64,000 bases of DNA from Bolinopsis microptera (GCF_026151205.1 NC_087082.1:11417997-11481996), one strand, 5' to 3'; shown: positions 46,640 through 57,800, counted from the first letter of the stretch. The notes: a model not told the origin generated them from the sequence alone. Numbers and translations are program-made.

Positions 46640-49600
46640 CTAGCCGGCTACTCAACCTCCAGCTCCTCAACCTCCAGCTCCTCAACCTCCAGCTCCTCAA
46701 CCTCCAGCTCCTCAACCTCCAGCTCCTCAACCTCCAGCTCCTCAACCTCCAGCTCCTCAACCTGCTCCTGCACAGCAACCTGTTACTGATCAACAACCTG
46801 CTCCCAATTCTCCTCAACCTCCTGCTCAGCAAGCTGCTCCTGGACACCAACCTGCTACTGATCAGCAACCTGCTCCCAATGCTGCTGCTCTGCCTACTGG
46901 TCGCAGAACGAGGCGGATATTTTCTTTAGACGGGGTTATAGCGGAATACGACGCCGTTGTGCAGCTATAGTTAGGGCAAGAGTTGATTTTTCTGTGAACA
47001 AATTCGTAACAAAGGTTTGTCTACAGGAATGTGTTGTCCATAGTCCCAGGAACCACAAAAAAAACCTTCCAGCTGAAACTTTTGGGCAAACATTTTTATA
47101 GTAATTTTTCTCCAGGAACCCATACGCCCCACCCCTAATATTGGTTATTCGGCTCCCGAAGGTCTTGAGATCTCCATAGGGGGTGCAAAATGACCGCAAT
47201 GGCCACATTATGGCAGGCGTATGATAGTTTCAGAATAGAACAATTGGGGCTTTATTTTTCGAAATAGATGGAATTTTTCGAAATTTTTCGAAATTTTATT
47301 GAAATTTCGAAAAAAAATACACCAAATTATTTTTAACGCTTATTTCAAATCTATTTCAAAACTCATCTACAAATAACAAATACAGTTAATCTAAAATGTG
47401 TATTCTCAGTAAATACCATGACAATTATTAATACACAGTTAATATTAATCAAAATTCGCTTGTTCTTCAGGTTCATAATGTCTAATGTTTGTGCAGTTCA
47501 AACCATGGCATCGTCCACAAGCTGGCAAACAATTGAAGCCATATTTCCCACAGGAACATCTGAAAGTCAAACAGGCCTGTTGCTCATCGACAGAACAGTT
47601 ACAACATATTTAAAGGTTCAAAATAGACTCTGGAGCAATTATAGCTTTTGTTGCAACTGGTTCGTAAGTGCCACCAGGAGCCAATTTCCAGCCGTAGTCA
47701 AGGGGATTCAGACTGTCAGCGTTAAGCATGACCCAGTTATGGTACTGTAAGTAAGCTCTAAGGATGTGCTCCGTTGCTGAAGCTATTGTTGGAGGTAGCC
47801 TATTCGGATTGAGACTCTTTTTCGCTACCATCCTATTGTATGCTAGGAATCTCAAAGCAGAAAGAGTCTTTGTCTTGTCACCATAAATGTACTGCAAGAA
47901 ACAGAGGCCTGCCTCAATAATCTTTTCTTTTGATTCTCTCACCGAAAGTAATGTTGCCAACTGACCTTGCTCATCAAAGGTGAGAGCTTTCTTTAGCACT
48001 TTAACCTTGCTAAAACCAAACAGTCCACTGACGCTATCACAACCTGAAATACTATGAATTAGAAGAAATATCTCCTTTTCTTTATGATCTAGATGACTTG
48101 ATATTTCTTTGATTGAATATGCACCCTTCTTCGTTGTTAGATAAATATCATTGTGATGGTCACTGTTGAAATGATGTACTAATAGACAAACTATATCGGT
48201 ATCCTCTGCCTTCAATTCAACATCGCCAAGGAATGACATTTCCAATGTTTTCTTTGTAATTAAAGTATCAGCATCGTTACAAGCTCTGATCACTTCAATA
48301 CCATTTACAGTAAAAATGCTTGAGATAAGGTCGATCAGTTCTTTTTTGTTATTGTTGTTGCTCAGAAATGTTGTTTTGGTGACAGTACAAAAGGTGGATT
48401 TCTTTACAGCAATATTAGCACAGAACGCTTTTACTCTCCTCTTGTGCTCGTGATCTTTAGTAGAAGGCTCATATCCATCAAAAATCACAGTAACTTCCCG
48501 ATTTTTAGGGATAAGCTTCAAGTACTCCATTGCTACCTCACCATAATTGTCACACCCTTTAAATGAGCTTAGTTGGTGAATTAGCCAACCTCCATCAATG
48601 ATTAGTGGGATCGTGAAGCTGCAAGATTTAAGTATAGATTGGTTTATGTTTTTGAGGTAGCTACCAAGAGCAGCCTTATTAGATTTCCTCATCATCTGAT
48701 ATTGATCAAATAAGCTCATCGGCACCACAGTTAACTCGTATGTTAGGCATTCCTCTATTGAAGTCTCTCTATCAGCAACCAAGACTAGACGGTTAAAACA
48801 CTTCAACGGATCGACTGCAACGCTTTTATTATTCACTTTAACCTGCTTTCTTAGTTGTGTCAAGTTCTTTGCTTTACCTTTGATACTTATCTTATCGATG
48901 AATGTCAACCCATCTAGCTCACGTTGAAGGACAGCCCCAACGGCCAAACATTCCTCGGGATTCACCTCATCGTTCCCAGACTGTGATATAAGACCAGTCG
49001 AAAAAGATATTAACTTAGTCTTATCTTCGGATTCTGTAAAGTCGACAGTAACTTTAAACCAAGTTAATCATTTTCCAAATACATCACAGTTTTTCTTGAT
49101 TGATGACTTGGTAAGATCTGAGTGGATGGCAGCTTTAGTTGGTACTCCTTGCTTCGATGAATTAGCTAATGAATCTCTAAAAGACTGATTTATTAAAGCC
49201 ATCTGATTCAGGGTGGCCACCCATAACTTGTGAGCGGACTCACGATTACGCATCCTTCCACTTGTTAATCCACCACTAGATTTAGCTGCCCTCATAAGAC
49301 TCTGCTCTATGGAGAGGTCAGTCCACACCCCGGCCCACTCGTGGTCGTTGTAACAAACCGTGTGAAGCCCAGTTACTTTAAAGGTCTTTAAAAGCGCCCC
49401 ATACTTGACTTCAAAAATAGCATCCTGCTCCAAATACAGTCTTAAAGCTTTTGCATACTGTCCCCTCCCAGCTGCTGCGAAGTAGGGCAGCATCAAAGCT
49501 ACTGCTGATAAATGCATATTGTAGTCGTGCAACCTCTCTGCTCTTATGAAATCCTTTACTAGTGTTATCATGTTGTGGTAAGTAACCCATAGAGCTGCTG

Positions 49601-50870
49601 TTCTACTGTTGGAAAACAGGTTCTTTAGAAGCAGAGTTATTTTCTCTGATAGATCCTGAATAGATTTAGTCTTAAAGTTAACACCTAGATTTTCGTTCAC
49701 ACATTTGTTGATGTAACCTTCCAAGTCTACTAGTTCATCGTCGCAAACTTCTTCCTCTATAATGAAACAACAAAGAGCGGCGTCGATCAGAAAGTGGGCT
49801 CTCGACGCTTTATAGTAAGATCCTCCATCCGATATATGCGTGACGTCTCCAGGATACACGAGTTTGATGAGCTCCTCTAAACCCGAGTCTGCTATTATAT
49901 AGCCTATGCAGCCAAGAAAACTCTTGAGAGTGTGGAAGCCCCCAACCCTGGCCACAATAGGCATCCCAGTTTCCAGTACTATTTGGGTGGCCTTAATCCA
50001 CAATGGCAAATCGATTATGATTATCATCGGCTCTCTGTAGAGTGTAGGATAACTTAAGACATTCAACCAGAGTAGTATATACCGTCGAATAGCTGTCTGG
50101 GGGTTGGTCAAGTTTTCTCTCATCACAATTTGTTCTTATCTGCTGTTGTTTGTTAGTTAACCTTGATATTTGTTAATTGAAGTTATTTCCCGAGTAAGAT
50201 TTGAAATAAGCGTTAAAAATAATTTGGTGTATTTTTTTTCGAAATTTCAATAAAATTTCGAAAAAAATTTCGAAAAATTCCATTTATTTCAAAAAATAAA
50301 GCCCCAATCGTTCTGAAACTATCATTCGCCTGCCATAATGTGGCCATTGCGGTCATTTTGCACCCCCTGTGGATATCTCAAGACCTTCGGGAGCCGAATA
50401 ACCAATATTAGGGGTGGGGCGTATGGGTTCCTGGAGAAAAATGCCTATAAAAATTTTTGCCCAAAAGTTTCAGCTGGACGGTTTTTTTTGTGGTTCCTGG
50501 GACTATGGACAACACATTCCTGTAGACAAACCTTTGTTACGAATTTGTTCACAGATTGACCCATAAACAGCAATTCTTGCCCTAACTACTAGTCAACTCT
50601 GGTCTCTCAAAGTCTGCCGCTCTGGAGCAGATACACATTTCTCGGAGTCACTTCTCAAGAAAGCGATGTATCGCTGAAGCAGCAAAAGTTGACCTACCAG
50701 GTGTCCAACACGCACTGCTGCAACTACGAGACGTCAGACTTCCTAGTGTTTACACCTTCGCAAACGAGATCTGCAACCGTAATCTTGCCACTCTTAGGAC
50801 CCTTTGTACCCAAGGCGTCGTCCTAGCGCCCAAAAACAATTACACTGCTCCTCCACCACGAAGAAATTGA
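46640..50870 (+). CDS. Mobile-element ORF with HTH-like region, split by insertion
   Basis: Left part 46640-46967: Pro/Gln-rich repeats (PQPPAPQPPAP) from a 15-bp CTCCAGCTCCTCAAC array, then TGRRTRRIFSLDGVIAEYDA. Right part 50592-50870: VNSGLSKSAALEQIHISR, then HFSRKRCIAEAAKVDLPG and ..., ending PPPRRN-stop. If the inserted 3621-bp element and one CTA copy are ignored, the two parts join in frame with no gap. The segment LVNSGLSKSAALEQIH looks like a helix-turn-helix DNA-binding region. No ATG is visible at the left end, where the frame enters the minisatellite. Family unknown to me; perhaps an accessory DNA-binding protein of the outer foldback element. Confidence 0.6.
46968..50588. mobile_element. 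3.6-kb TIR element encoding a GGFH + XPG/FEN1-like protein
   Basis: Terminal inverted repeats of about 380-430 bp starting TAGTTAGGGCAAG / CTTGCCCTAACTA. The direct repeat CTA flanks it (46965-46967, 50589-50591). The host reading frame (46640-50870) is restored exactly by excision, which fixes the borders. The short frames in both terminal repeats (MWPLRSFCTP ...) are mirror copies of non-coding TIR. The only substantial gene is the minus-strand one at 47610-50123. Confidence 0.88.
47610..50123 (-). CDS. GGFH-domain / XPG-FEN1-like nuclease protein, one in-frame TGA
   Basis: Two open stretches, 50123-49071 (351 aa) and 49067-47610, are in the same frame and separated only by TGA at 49068-49070 (codon 352). 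The N-terminal half has IIIIDLPLWIKATQIV, VARVGGFHTLKSFLG, YYKASRAHFLIDAALC, WTDLSIEQSLMRAA and GGLTSGRMRN. The C-terminal half has an XPG/PIN-like acidic skeleton: LIIDGGWLIH, TVIFDGYEPSTKDHEHKRR, CNDADTLITKK, KAEDTDIVCLL and HSISGCDSVSGLFG. I recall uncharacterised multicopy invertebrate proteins with the same pair of halves. Role in transposition is inferred from its being the only gene between the TIRs. The N-terminal half might be a diverged RNase H-like transposase (D38 ... E of IEQS), which is speculation. The TGA may be a mutation or a recoded stop. Confidence 0.8.
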
Positions 50871-50999
50871 ATGTAATCAGTTTTCAGTATTTTTTTATTT
50901 TTCATAAAAATGTTGTAATCGATTTTGGAACTTACTTTCAAATAACGTGTTTCAAATAATTTGTTTCAAATAATTTGTTTATTTGGCAATAATGAATTA

Positions 51000-51720
51000 T
51001 AGCCGGTCTGATTTAGAGTCGCCTAGAGCAGGTTAGTACTAGCCGGTTAGTAGCCGGTTAGTAGCCGGTTAGTAGCCACTTGGTGGGTACTAGCCGGTTA
51101 GTAGCCGGTTAGTAGCCGGCTAGTGACCGCTTTCTAAGTGCCGGCTAGTAGCCGGTTTAGAACCGGCTACTAATAGGTCTGCTTTAGAGCCGGCAAGTGA
51201 CCGGTTAGTAGCCGGTTAGTAGCCACTTGGTGGTTAGTAGCCGGTTAGTAGCCGGTTAGTAGCCGGCTAGTGACCGCTTTTCAAGTGCCGGCTAGTAGCC
51301 GGTTTAGAACCGGCTACTAATAGGTCTGTTTTAGAGCTCGGCTAATAGCCGGCTAGTGACCGCTTAGTAGCCGGTTAGTAGCCACTTTGTGGTCACTAGC
51401 CGGCTAGTAGCCGGTTAGTAGCCGGCTAGTGACCACTTTTCAAGTGCCGGTTAGTAGCCGGTTGTTAATGTGAAGTTGAGGAGCTGTTATTACAAAAGTG
51501 GCTACTAGCCGGCTAGTAGCCGGCTAGTAGCCGGTGTTCATATGGTACTGTGCAGGGACGTTGCATAGACGTTGCATAGACGTTGCATAGACTGACCGTG
51601 CAGGGAGTGTGCATAGAGTGTTCATTGTGCAGGGACGTTGCATAGACGTTGCATAGACGGTTCTTTTGTTGTTGCACGGACGTTGCATAGACGTTGCATA
51701 GACTGTCCGGAGCTAAACGA
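51000..51720. repeat. Right arm minisatellites (CCGGTTAGTAG and GACGTTGCATA)
   Basis: Dense GCCGGTTAGTAGCCGGCTAG units to about 51535, then GACGTTGCATA repeats. These are inverted counterparts of 46290-46650. Confidence 0.85.
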
Positions 51721-52586
51721 CCAACTTCCCACAACTGTTTTCTAGAGACTGTGATAATTTTCACAATACCAAATTTGTTATACCTTTTTGGAAAAATCAG
51801 TGAGTTTCACCTAGGTGCCATATTTGATGGTGCGCGGCTTTTGGAGCAAAAGAAGTTGTAAAATTTGCGTAATTTGACCAAATTCGTCCAAATTTGACCA
51901 TTTTTGTCGTATTATTCGGATTTATCTCCAGTTCCTTAAATGAGATCATTTTGGAAATTGGCGACGACCTTCCAATAGGGCTTTTACAACTGTCCGAAAA
52001 ATTTGGTGGATATCGGAGTTGATATAGTGATCAAAATGGGGCAAAATACGCTGCTTTTAGCTGTAACATAATGTCTGATGGTTGGATATGCTTTAAACTT
52101 TTCGGACACTTTCCTTGTAAGTCTATGAGTAAGCTTACCAATTTTTGTTGCAATTAGAGGTCGGGAAGGATACTTAATATCTTTTTGTTTGAAGAAAATT
52201 GTACTGGCCGAAATTAGCGCTAAAAAACCATCCTACAGTCGGCACGCGCGGCTCACTGTCGATGGCGCACTACCTACTATTGGAAGGTCGTCGCCAATTT
52301 TCAGAATGATCAATGATTTCATTCAAGGAACCGAAGATATATCCGAAAAATACGACAAAAATCAACGAATTTGGTCAAATGACGCAACTTTTACAGCTAT
52401 TTTTGCTTCAAAAGCCGCGCAGCATCAAAATCAAATATGGCACCTAGGCGAAACTCACTAATCTTTCCAAAAAGGTATAGTATGGCAAATTTGGTATTGT
52501 GAAAATTCTCACAGTCTCTAAAAAACAGTGGTACAAAAATTTTTAAAATCCGAGCAAGTTTATTTTTATCGTGCACCCCCTACATA

Positions 52587-53137
52587 ACAGGTAAGAAATA
52601 TTTAATGCACGATAACCTGCATTTGAGGAAGATGACCTTTAACGGGTGATACTTGTAAAATATTTGTTTCAGGATCGTCGACGAGTCCAACTCGGCGCGC
52701 GTCATGGTAGGTTATAAAGTATAAACCTACAAAATGACTTGTGATATGATCATCAAATCTGGTCATAATATTTCGTATCTATTGTCATGTTTTTACACAA
52801 CTTTCATAATCATAGATACTGCAATCTAATTCTACTGATATTTTGACATTTTTTACTGCTTAACAATTGCCTTTTTGCTCATTGTATGACTATGAAAAAT
52901 TAATTTACAAATTATTTAAAAAAATATGAAAAAATTTAGATTTTTGATGATTTTGAATAAATGCCTTCGAGCGTTCATTTTGAGGTTCAATAAGATATGC
53001 TGTTTTATAGCAATAATATATTCGAGATTATGTTATATGCTATAATTGTTTTGCCTATCGCTCCCTTATCTGTTATCTAACTAGACTATCACTAACGCGA
53101 ACGAGCTAGTTTAACGAATATATGACATCTATAACTT
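52587..53137. other. Intergenic, no gene recognised
   Basis: Contains a GGCGCGCGTCATGG fragment near 52693. AT-rich remainder without motif. Confidence 0.35.
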
Positions 53138-53145
53138 AGCTCTAC

Positions 53146-53364
53146 TTGTCCATTGTTAATGCAGGACTACTAGCCCGACTAGCCCGGCGCGCGCTACTTC
53201 GTAGCACTTTGTCATACGTTGTATGACCCGCCGCGCACGAAGTGCGCGGCTCCCCCTGTATCGTCAGGACGATAAAGTGAAACGACCGTGGGGGTCGCAA
53301 CGTGATACAAGTAGCACTTGCCTCGCTATACTCCGAAGACATTTAGACGAGTAACATCCGTCAA
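53146..53364. mobile_element. GCGCGC-family MITE, 219 bp
   Basis: Begins TTGTCCATTGTTAATG, contains CCCGGCGCGCGCTACTTC, ends ACATCCGTCAA. 8-bp direct repeat AGCTCTAC on both sides (53138-53145, 53365-53372). It carries an extra internal CpG-rich hairpin (CCGCGCACGAAGTGCGCGG). Confidence 0.87.
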
Positions 53365-53372
53365 AGCTCTAC

Positions 53373-55203
53373 AAATATATTATTTTTCGCCGTAATTTTC
53401 GAGATTTTCGCCCTCAATAATCGCGATTTTCTTTTGTCCTTGTTGCTAGAGCCAGAGGTTCACTTTTAGACTTTAGTCAACTATTATATTCGACCATCAC
53501 CAAGCAAAAGGCGTAGTTGTGTTGCAGTTTTTGTACAAATGAAACATAAATTAAAAACTTTGCAACGTTAATCTAGATCACTATCAGCATATACAAAAAC
53601 TAATTCACAAACGTGATATGCACTTTCAAGTTCAACTTAATGTATCGTATTGAAATTAAATAAATAATATACAACCTATAAGGCAACAGAATAATCACAG
53701 TTATTCCGTCCAGTCTATTAAAATGAGAGCAAAAACATTGAACTATGTTTTCACTCACAACTCTAATTCTAGTAAAATACATACGTTTTATAATTATATG
53801 GTTTAAATCTGACATAAATGAGTACAATTGTTCATATTGTCAATTTTAAAAATGAGATGGTCACCGTCAAAATACATCTGCAAAACTAGCAATACTTCAA
53901 AGAGGGTCCATCTAGTCTTAGCAGTAAAAATATCAATATGTATCACTTTCAGTATCATCAAAATATGATGTTCATAGACATATTATGATTATCATCTACC
54001 TAATTGACGGTTACAATTAAAATTTCCATGAGAGAAAATAGATATTTTTGAAGTGTCATAAAGCAGCTAAGTCAGCTCAAAATTAACTTAAACGCTGAAA
54101 ACAAATCGTTTATAAGTTCTATTTTTGTTAAAATAAACATTAATTTAATTTCTTTTTTATGTTAAATAATTTTAACAATCATACAACGTAAACTGTAAAC
54201 AAAAAAGGAAACAAAACATGTATTTTCTGATTTCAGGACTGTTTTCAACGAATATAAGTTAAAGTATACTAAAGTAGATTAAAAAGTACTATACTTGAGC
54301 AGCTGATAGTTTTTTAGTCGCATAGTATGAAATTTTGTTTAGATAGATTTTCTTTCTCTGTTCGACTACGAGTAAGTGACAAATTGTTTTAGGTAAAAAT
54401 TTAATTAAGTAATTTTCTGACTGTGACGTCCATAATCGTTTTAATACTTTCAATACAGCTATATTGTAATAATAACAAATAATTTGAGATTATTGTGGAC
54501 GTGTCAGCCAGATGATTATTTCATGAAAGTTTTACCAAAAACAGCTCATCACCTAGTCGAACGGAGAAAGAAAATTAATCAAAAGATTAAAAAAACCAAA
54601 TTATCATGGTTATAACTTTTTCGTTCTGGACAAGTAAATGCGACAGACAACAGAATCATAATAATGTAATCCAAAAACCTATAAACAATCAAATAGCTTG
54701 GGTTACCTTGAATCTATATTCAATGAATCTTAATTACAAAATAATTTATGTAAGGTAAACGAATAAACTTATCTACAACTATCTACATTAAATAACAACT
54801 AATGGACTTTCTACAACATTAAATAACGATTAATTTGCAATTCACGGCTCAACCAAGTAACGGTTGTTATACAATATATATGAGATTACGAGTATATACT
54901 ATCCAATCTTACAAAGCAAGATTAAGAGTTATGTAAGCAATATGAGTCCTAGTCAGCTACGAATCTGCCTGTAAAATGTAGCTAATTCAAATCTTAAAGT
55001 GAACCTAGTGGTGGAAATCAGTTGACGATATAATATGAAACTGTCCAATTACAATAATTGCCCTCACAATTGTCTCAATTTGTGCGGTTCAATCTACCGA
55101 TTATATCTCTATTTTACCCTATTTTAATCAAATATACACTATATCAGTTGGTTTATGTCCTAAAATGTAGAGTTAATCGGCCAAACAATGCGAATAAAAT
55201 AAA
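53373..55203. other. AT-rich intergenic DNA
   Basis: Nothing recognised; short frames have no motifs. It probably includes the 3' flank of the basic-protein gene. Confidence 0.4.
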
Positions 55204-55800
55204 CTATCGCTGTCTATATTTAGAGTACATTCCACTGTATTTGCTGACAGCTCCAGAGGATGATATCTTGTTGTTGTTGTTGTTGTCTCCTCTGACGATC
55301 GGTTTAGATGCAAGAGCAGCTCTGTTTGTCTGAACGTTTTGGGCGCCCTGGGTGAGATACTGTTAGATTGTTAGAATAGGATAAAAAACGTTTTGGGTGC
55401 AGTGAGATTTTTAAGGTAATGTGATATCGGGCTTTATAAAAATATCTGCTGGTAACCTTCACAAGAAAAATCTCGGAGTCGCATTTTTATCTGAAGACAA
55501 TTGCATAGTTAACACAATTTCGCAGTAAAATCTTACTGCAGGTCTAAGTTTACGAAAGGATTTCTTGGCCCCGGCCTCCTTGTAAGCCACCCCAGGTTCC
55601 AGATACTTCCTCATAGGTCCAGTTATCTGTTGTTTCTTGTAGCTCAGCCAGCTGTCGCCTGTCTTCTTGGGGTTGATCCAGGTGTCTGTACCGGCAATCT
55701 TCTTGCTCCGGGAGTCCAGCCTGGTGTGTCTGGCCGTGTACCGGTTTTCAAACCCCCCGTTTAGCGATAAACGTTTACCACTGATAGACTCTATTGAGAC
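55204..55800 (-). CDS. Small basic protein, last two exons
   Basis: Exon 55800-55537 (88 codons) and terminal exon 55347-55204 (48 codons with TAG), joined in phase 0 with GT-AG borders. The protein is Lys/Arg/Ser-rich: NRYTARHTRLDSRSKKIAG, TWINPKKTGDSWLSYKKQQ, MRKYLEPGVAYKEAGAKKSF, then RAALASKPIVRGDNNNNK, ending SKYSGMYSKYRQR. The Asn run comes from a (GTT)n on the plus strand. The N-terminal exon(s) lie above 55800; the AlkB-LINE (55989 on) is inserted, antisense, in the upstream intron. Family not recognised; nuclear or microtubule-associated are possibilities only. Confidence 0.65.
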
Positions 55801-55988
55801 CTGGGTATTATTTAGAGGCTTTAGCGTCTATTTAATTGGGTGACACCTAATTTTCGGGTGACTCGTGAGCTGTGAAACTGTTAGCGTTGAAATTTGAGCT
55901 ATAACTCAAGCTAGGATTAGTGTATTATCATAATATATTTGTCTTTTACATTACGCATGAAATTCGTTTGCTGATAAGAAAATTTACC

Positions 55989-57800
55989 ATGGTCGACGCC
56001 GCGCTCAACTTATTGGATCAGCCAACCACCCACCCATCTCACGAGACGAATCCTTCATCAGATGACAAGGGGCTACCAGGTAGTGACCCACTCACTACCT
56101 CTTCAAAGACCTGCCTGGTACCCCCACAACAAGACGGTACGTACGATAAAACTTTTAGGACGGCACTATTATCTCCTAAAACAAGTTTAGAGCTCTTCTC
56201 AACCCTGACAGAAGAACAACTTAAACATGAATCGGAATACCATTCAACAATCTGTGGTTTTACAGATCATACAATAGGAGTAGGGATGCTAACTAGGGAT
56301 AGAAAGGCACATGCCTATGAACATTTAAAGCAACACCTAGAGCAACACCTAACTAGCAATGTAGATGATATTTCTAAAAATTTGCATCAGTTCACTTCCG
56401 TAACCTCCCTCATTTCCGAGAAACTTCAAGAAGCAGAAAGCCATCATGCGAGGATTATTGAACAACTAACAGAGTCGATAGCGGCAGCGAAACAGTGTAT
56501 CACGGACATGTTAGCTTATGAAAGCGCCGCCAACTCTAGAAGAACTCCTCCATCAACCCCACCGCCATCACCAGCACAGCTCAACACGGTGACGTTACCA
56601 GCTATACCAGGTGCTGTTGAACCGTGTGATATAAACTTTGACCATTTAGACCTGGAGACAGTTTGCCACGGAGTACATTTTACTAAGATAGGGCATCGAC
56701 AGACAGCATTTTTTGGTAGAACAGAGTATCGTTATGGCAGAACAGTACACAAACCACTTGATATTCCCACGAATCACCCACTCCTTGAAATCATAGACTC
56801 AATCGCTCATCACACAGAAGACCCAACATTCACCACAGACAACATAACTTGCCTTCTTACTCGTTATGAGAACGGTAAATCTTCAATTCCCATGCACAGT
56901 GACAACGAAGCTTCCATCGTCAATCCCAGTAACATAATCACAGTCAGTCTCGGTGCTACCCGAACAATTGACTTCCGCAGCAAAATAGGACCTCTCACGA
57001 CACAATCCATACACCTCAAACACGGGCAGACTTATTGCATGTCAAGGTCCTCCCAGGACTTTTGGGAACATGGTATTAAAGCAGATCCCACAGCACAAGG
57101 CGAAAGACTATCACTAACTTTTCGCAGACTCTCAGCTCCCACCACACCACAGCATATACCACCAATCCGCCAATCTAGTAGACCAGAAACAGACCCGACT
57201 CCGATTCCAACGGAACGTGTTCTGCTATTGACGGATTCAATTCATTCAACCACACCCGTCAGCTTGTTTCCTACTCACTTGCCATGCACCAAGGAGACAA
57301 TGTACAAAATCACTGATCTTCACAAGTTTGAGCACCTATTCCCTCACATGAGTTACGTGGTGATCTCGGCAGGCATCAACGATTTGTCCAGGTATAATCA
57401 CCGTTCTTACTCGTTGTTTGATGTCGTGGCGAATGATCTGCGTACTTATTGTGAGAGATACCCAAACACCACATTCATCTTTAACTCCATAACACTAACC
57501 ACTTATCACTGGCTAAATCCAGAAATTCGTAGGTTTAACGAGTCTTTATTTATTTTAACCACGAAGGTTGAAAATCTATTGATGTTTGACTCGCATCAAA
57601 TATGCTTTGAGCTGATGAGGAAAAGGTGCACTATACTAGATCCAAATGGGAACGGTATTCATCTAACCTTAGCAGCCAAGAAAGGGATCGTTTCGCGTCT
57701 CCTGGAGTGCATCATTGAACTGGCCAGGCGAAGACCGACAGTAATCGAAGAGGTGTGGCCTTTAAGGGATGAGTTCCGATCTCTTTTGCCAATGCAGTAG
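55989..57800 (+). CDS. LINE ORF1 with AlkB-type dioxygenase and SGNH esterase
   Basis: 603 aa from ATG at 55989 (context ACCATGG). Residues 60-180: helical, coiled-coil-like (EHLKQHLEQHLTSNVDDISK). Residues 215-382: AlkB fold of the 2OG-Fe(II) superfamily, with a nucleotide-lid region (FFGRTEYRYG, 241-250), iron ligands H303 and D305 (MHSDNE), H361 (FWEHGI), and 2OG-binding R373/R379 in RLSLTFRR. Residues 408-585: SGNH hydrolase, block I TDSIH (S417), block III AGINDLS (N464), block V NGIHL (H558); the residue three before H558 is Asn555 where Asp is usual. Esterase domains in ORF1 are known from CR1-like LINEs; an AlkB domain in front of it is not something I know from them. ORF2 (58384) follows after 583 bp. 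Confidence 0.85.
   Translation: MVDAALNLLDQPTTHPSHETNPSSDDKGLPGSDPLTTSSKTCLVPPQQDGTYDKTFRTALLSPKTSLELFSTLTEEQLKHESEYHSTICGFTDHTIGVGMLTRDRKAHAYEHLKQHLEQHLTSNVDDISKNLHQFTSVTSLISEKLQEAESHHARIIEQLTESIAAAKQCITDMLAYESAANSRRTPPSTPPPSPAQLNTVTLPAIPGAVEPCDINFDHLDLETVCHGVHFTKIGHRQTAFFGRTEYRYGRTVHKPLDIPTNHPLLEIIDSIAHHTEDPTFTTDNITCLLTRYENGKSSIPMHSDNEASIVNPSNIITVSLGATRTIDFRSKIGPLTTQSIHLKHGQTYCMSRSSQDFWEHGIKADPTAQGERLSLTFRRLSAPTTPQHIPPIRQSSRPETDPTPIPTERVLLLTDSIHSTTPVSLFPTHLPCTKETMYKITDLHKFEHLFPHMSYVVISAGINDLSRYNHRSYSLFDVVANDLRTYCERYPNTTFIFNSITLTTYHWLNPEIRRFNESLFILTTKVENLLMFDSHQICFELMRKRCTILDPNGNGIHLTLAAKKGIVSRLLECIIELARRRPTVIEEVWPLRDEFRSLLPMQ

Larger units (their letters stand above)
46217..52586. mobile_element. 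Large foldback/TIR element (GTGCACGATAAAA ends)
   Basis: Outer ends GTAGGGGGTGCACGATAAAA (left, 46217 on) and its complement (right, to 52586). Next inside are CGTCTATGCAACG repeats (about 46305-46370 and 51555-51700), then CCGGCTACTAGCCGG minisatellites (46385-46650 and 51000-51535, inverted). The centre carries an HTH-type ORF (46640-50870, split) and a nested 3.6-kb element. The right half has additional inverted segments (51720-52470). No target duplication could be fixed, so the outer limits are tentative. Confidence 0.6.

Noticed and set aside
46626-46868. Minus-strand Arg/Ser-rich frame (RSWRLRSWRL repeats)
   Set aside because: Antisense of the 15-bp CTCCAGCTCCTCAAC array; the plus-strand Pro-rich frame continues into non-repeat coding sequence.
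47610-50123. Two separate genes instead of one
   Set aside because: Both stretches are in the same frame with only one TGA between and 5' sequence of the second is open back to that TGA, so one protein is simpler.
46936-50559. Mirror-image frames starting MWPLRSFCTP at both ends of the 3.6-kb element
   Set aside because: They lie in the terminal inverted repeats and simply repeat each other; no sign of selection.
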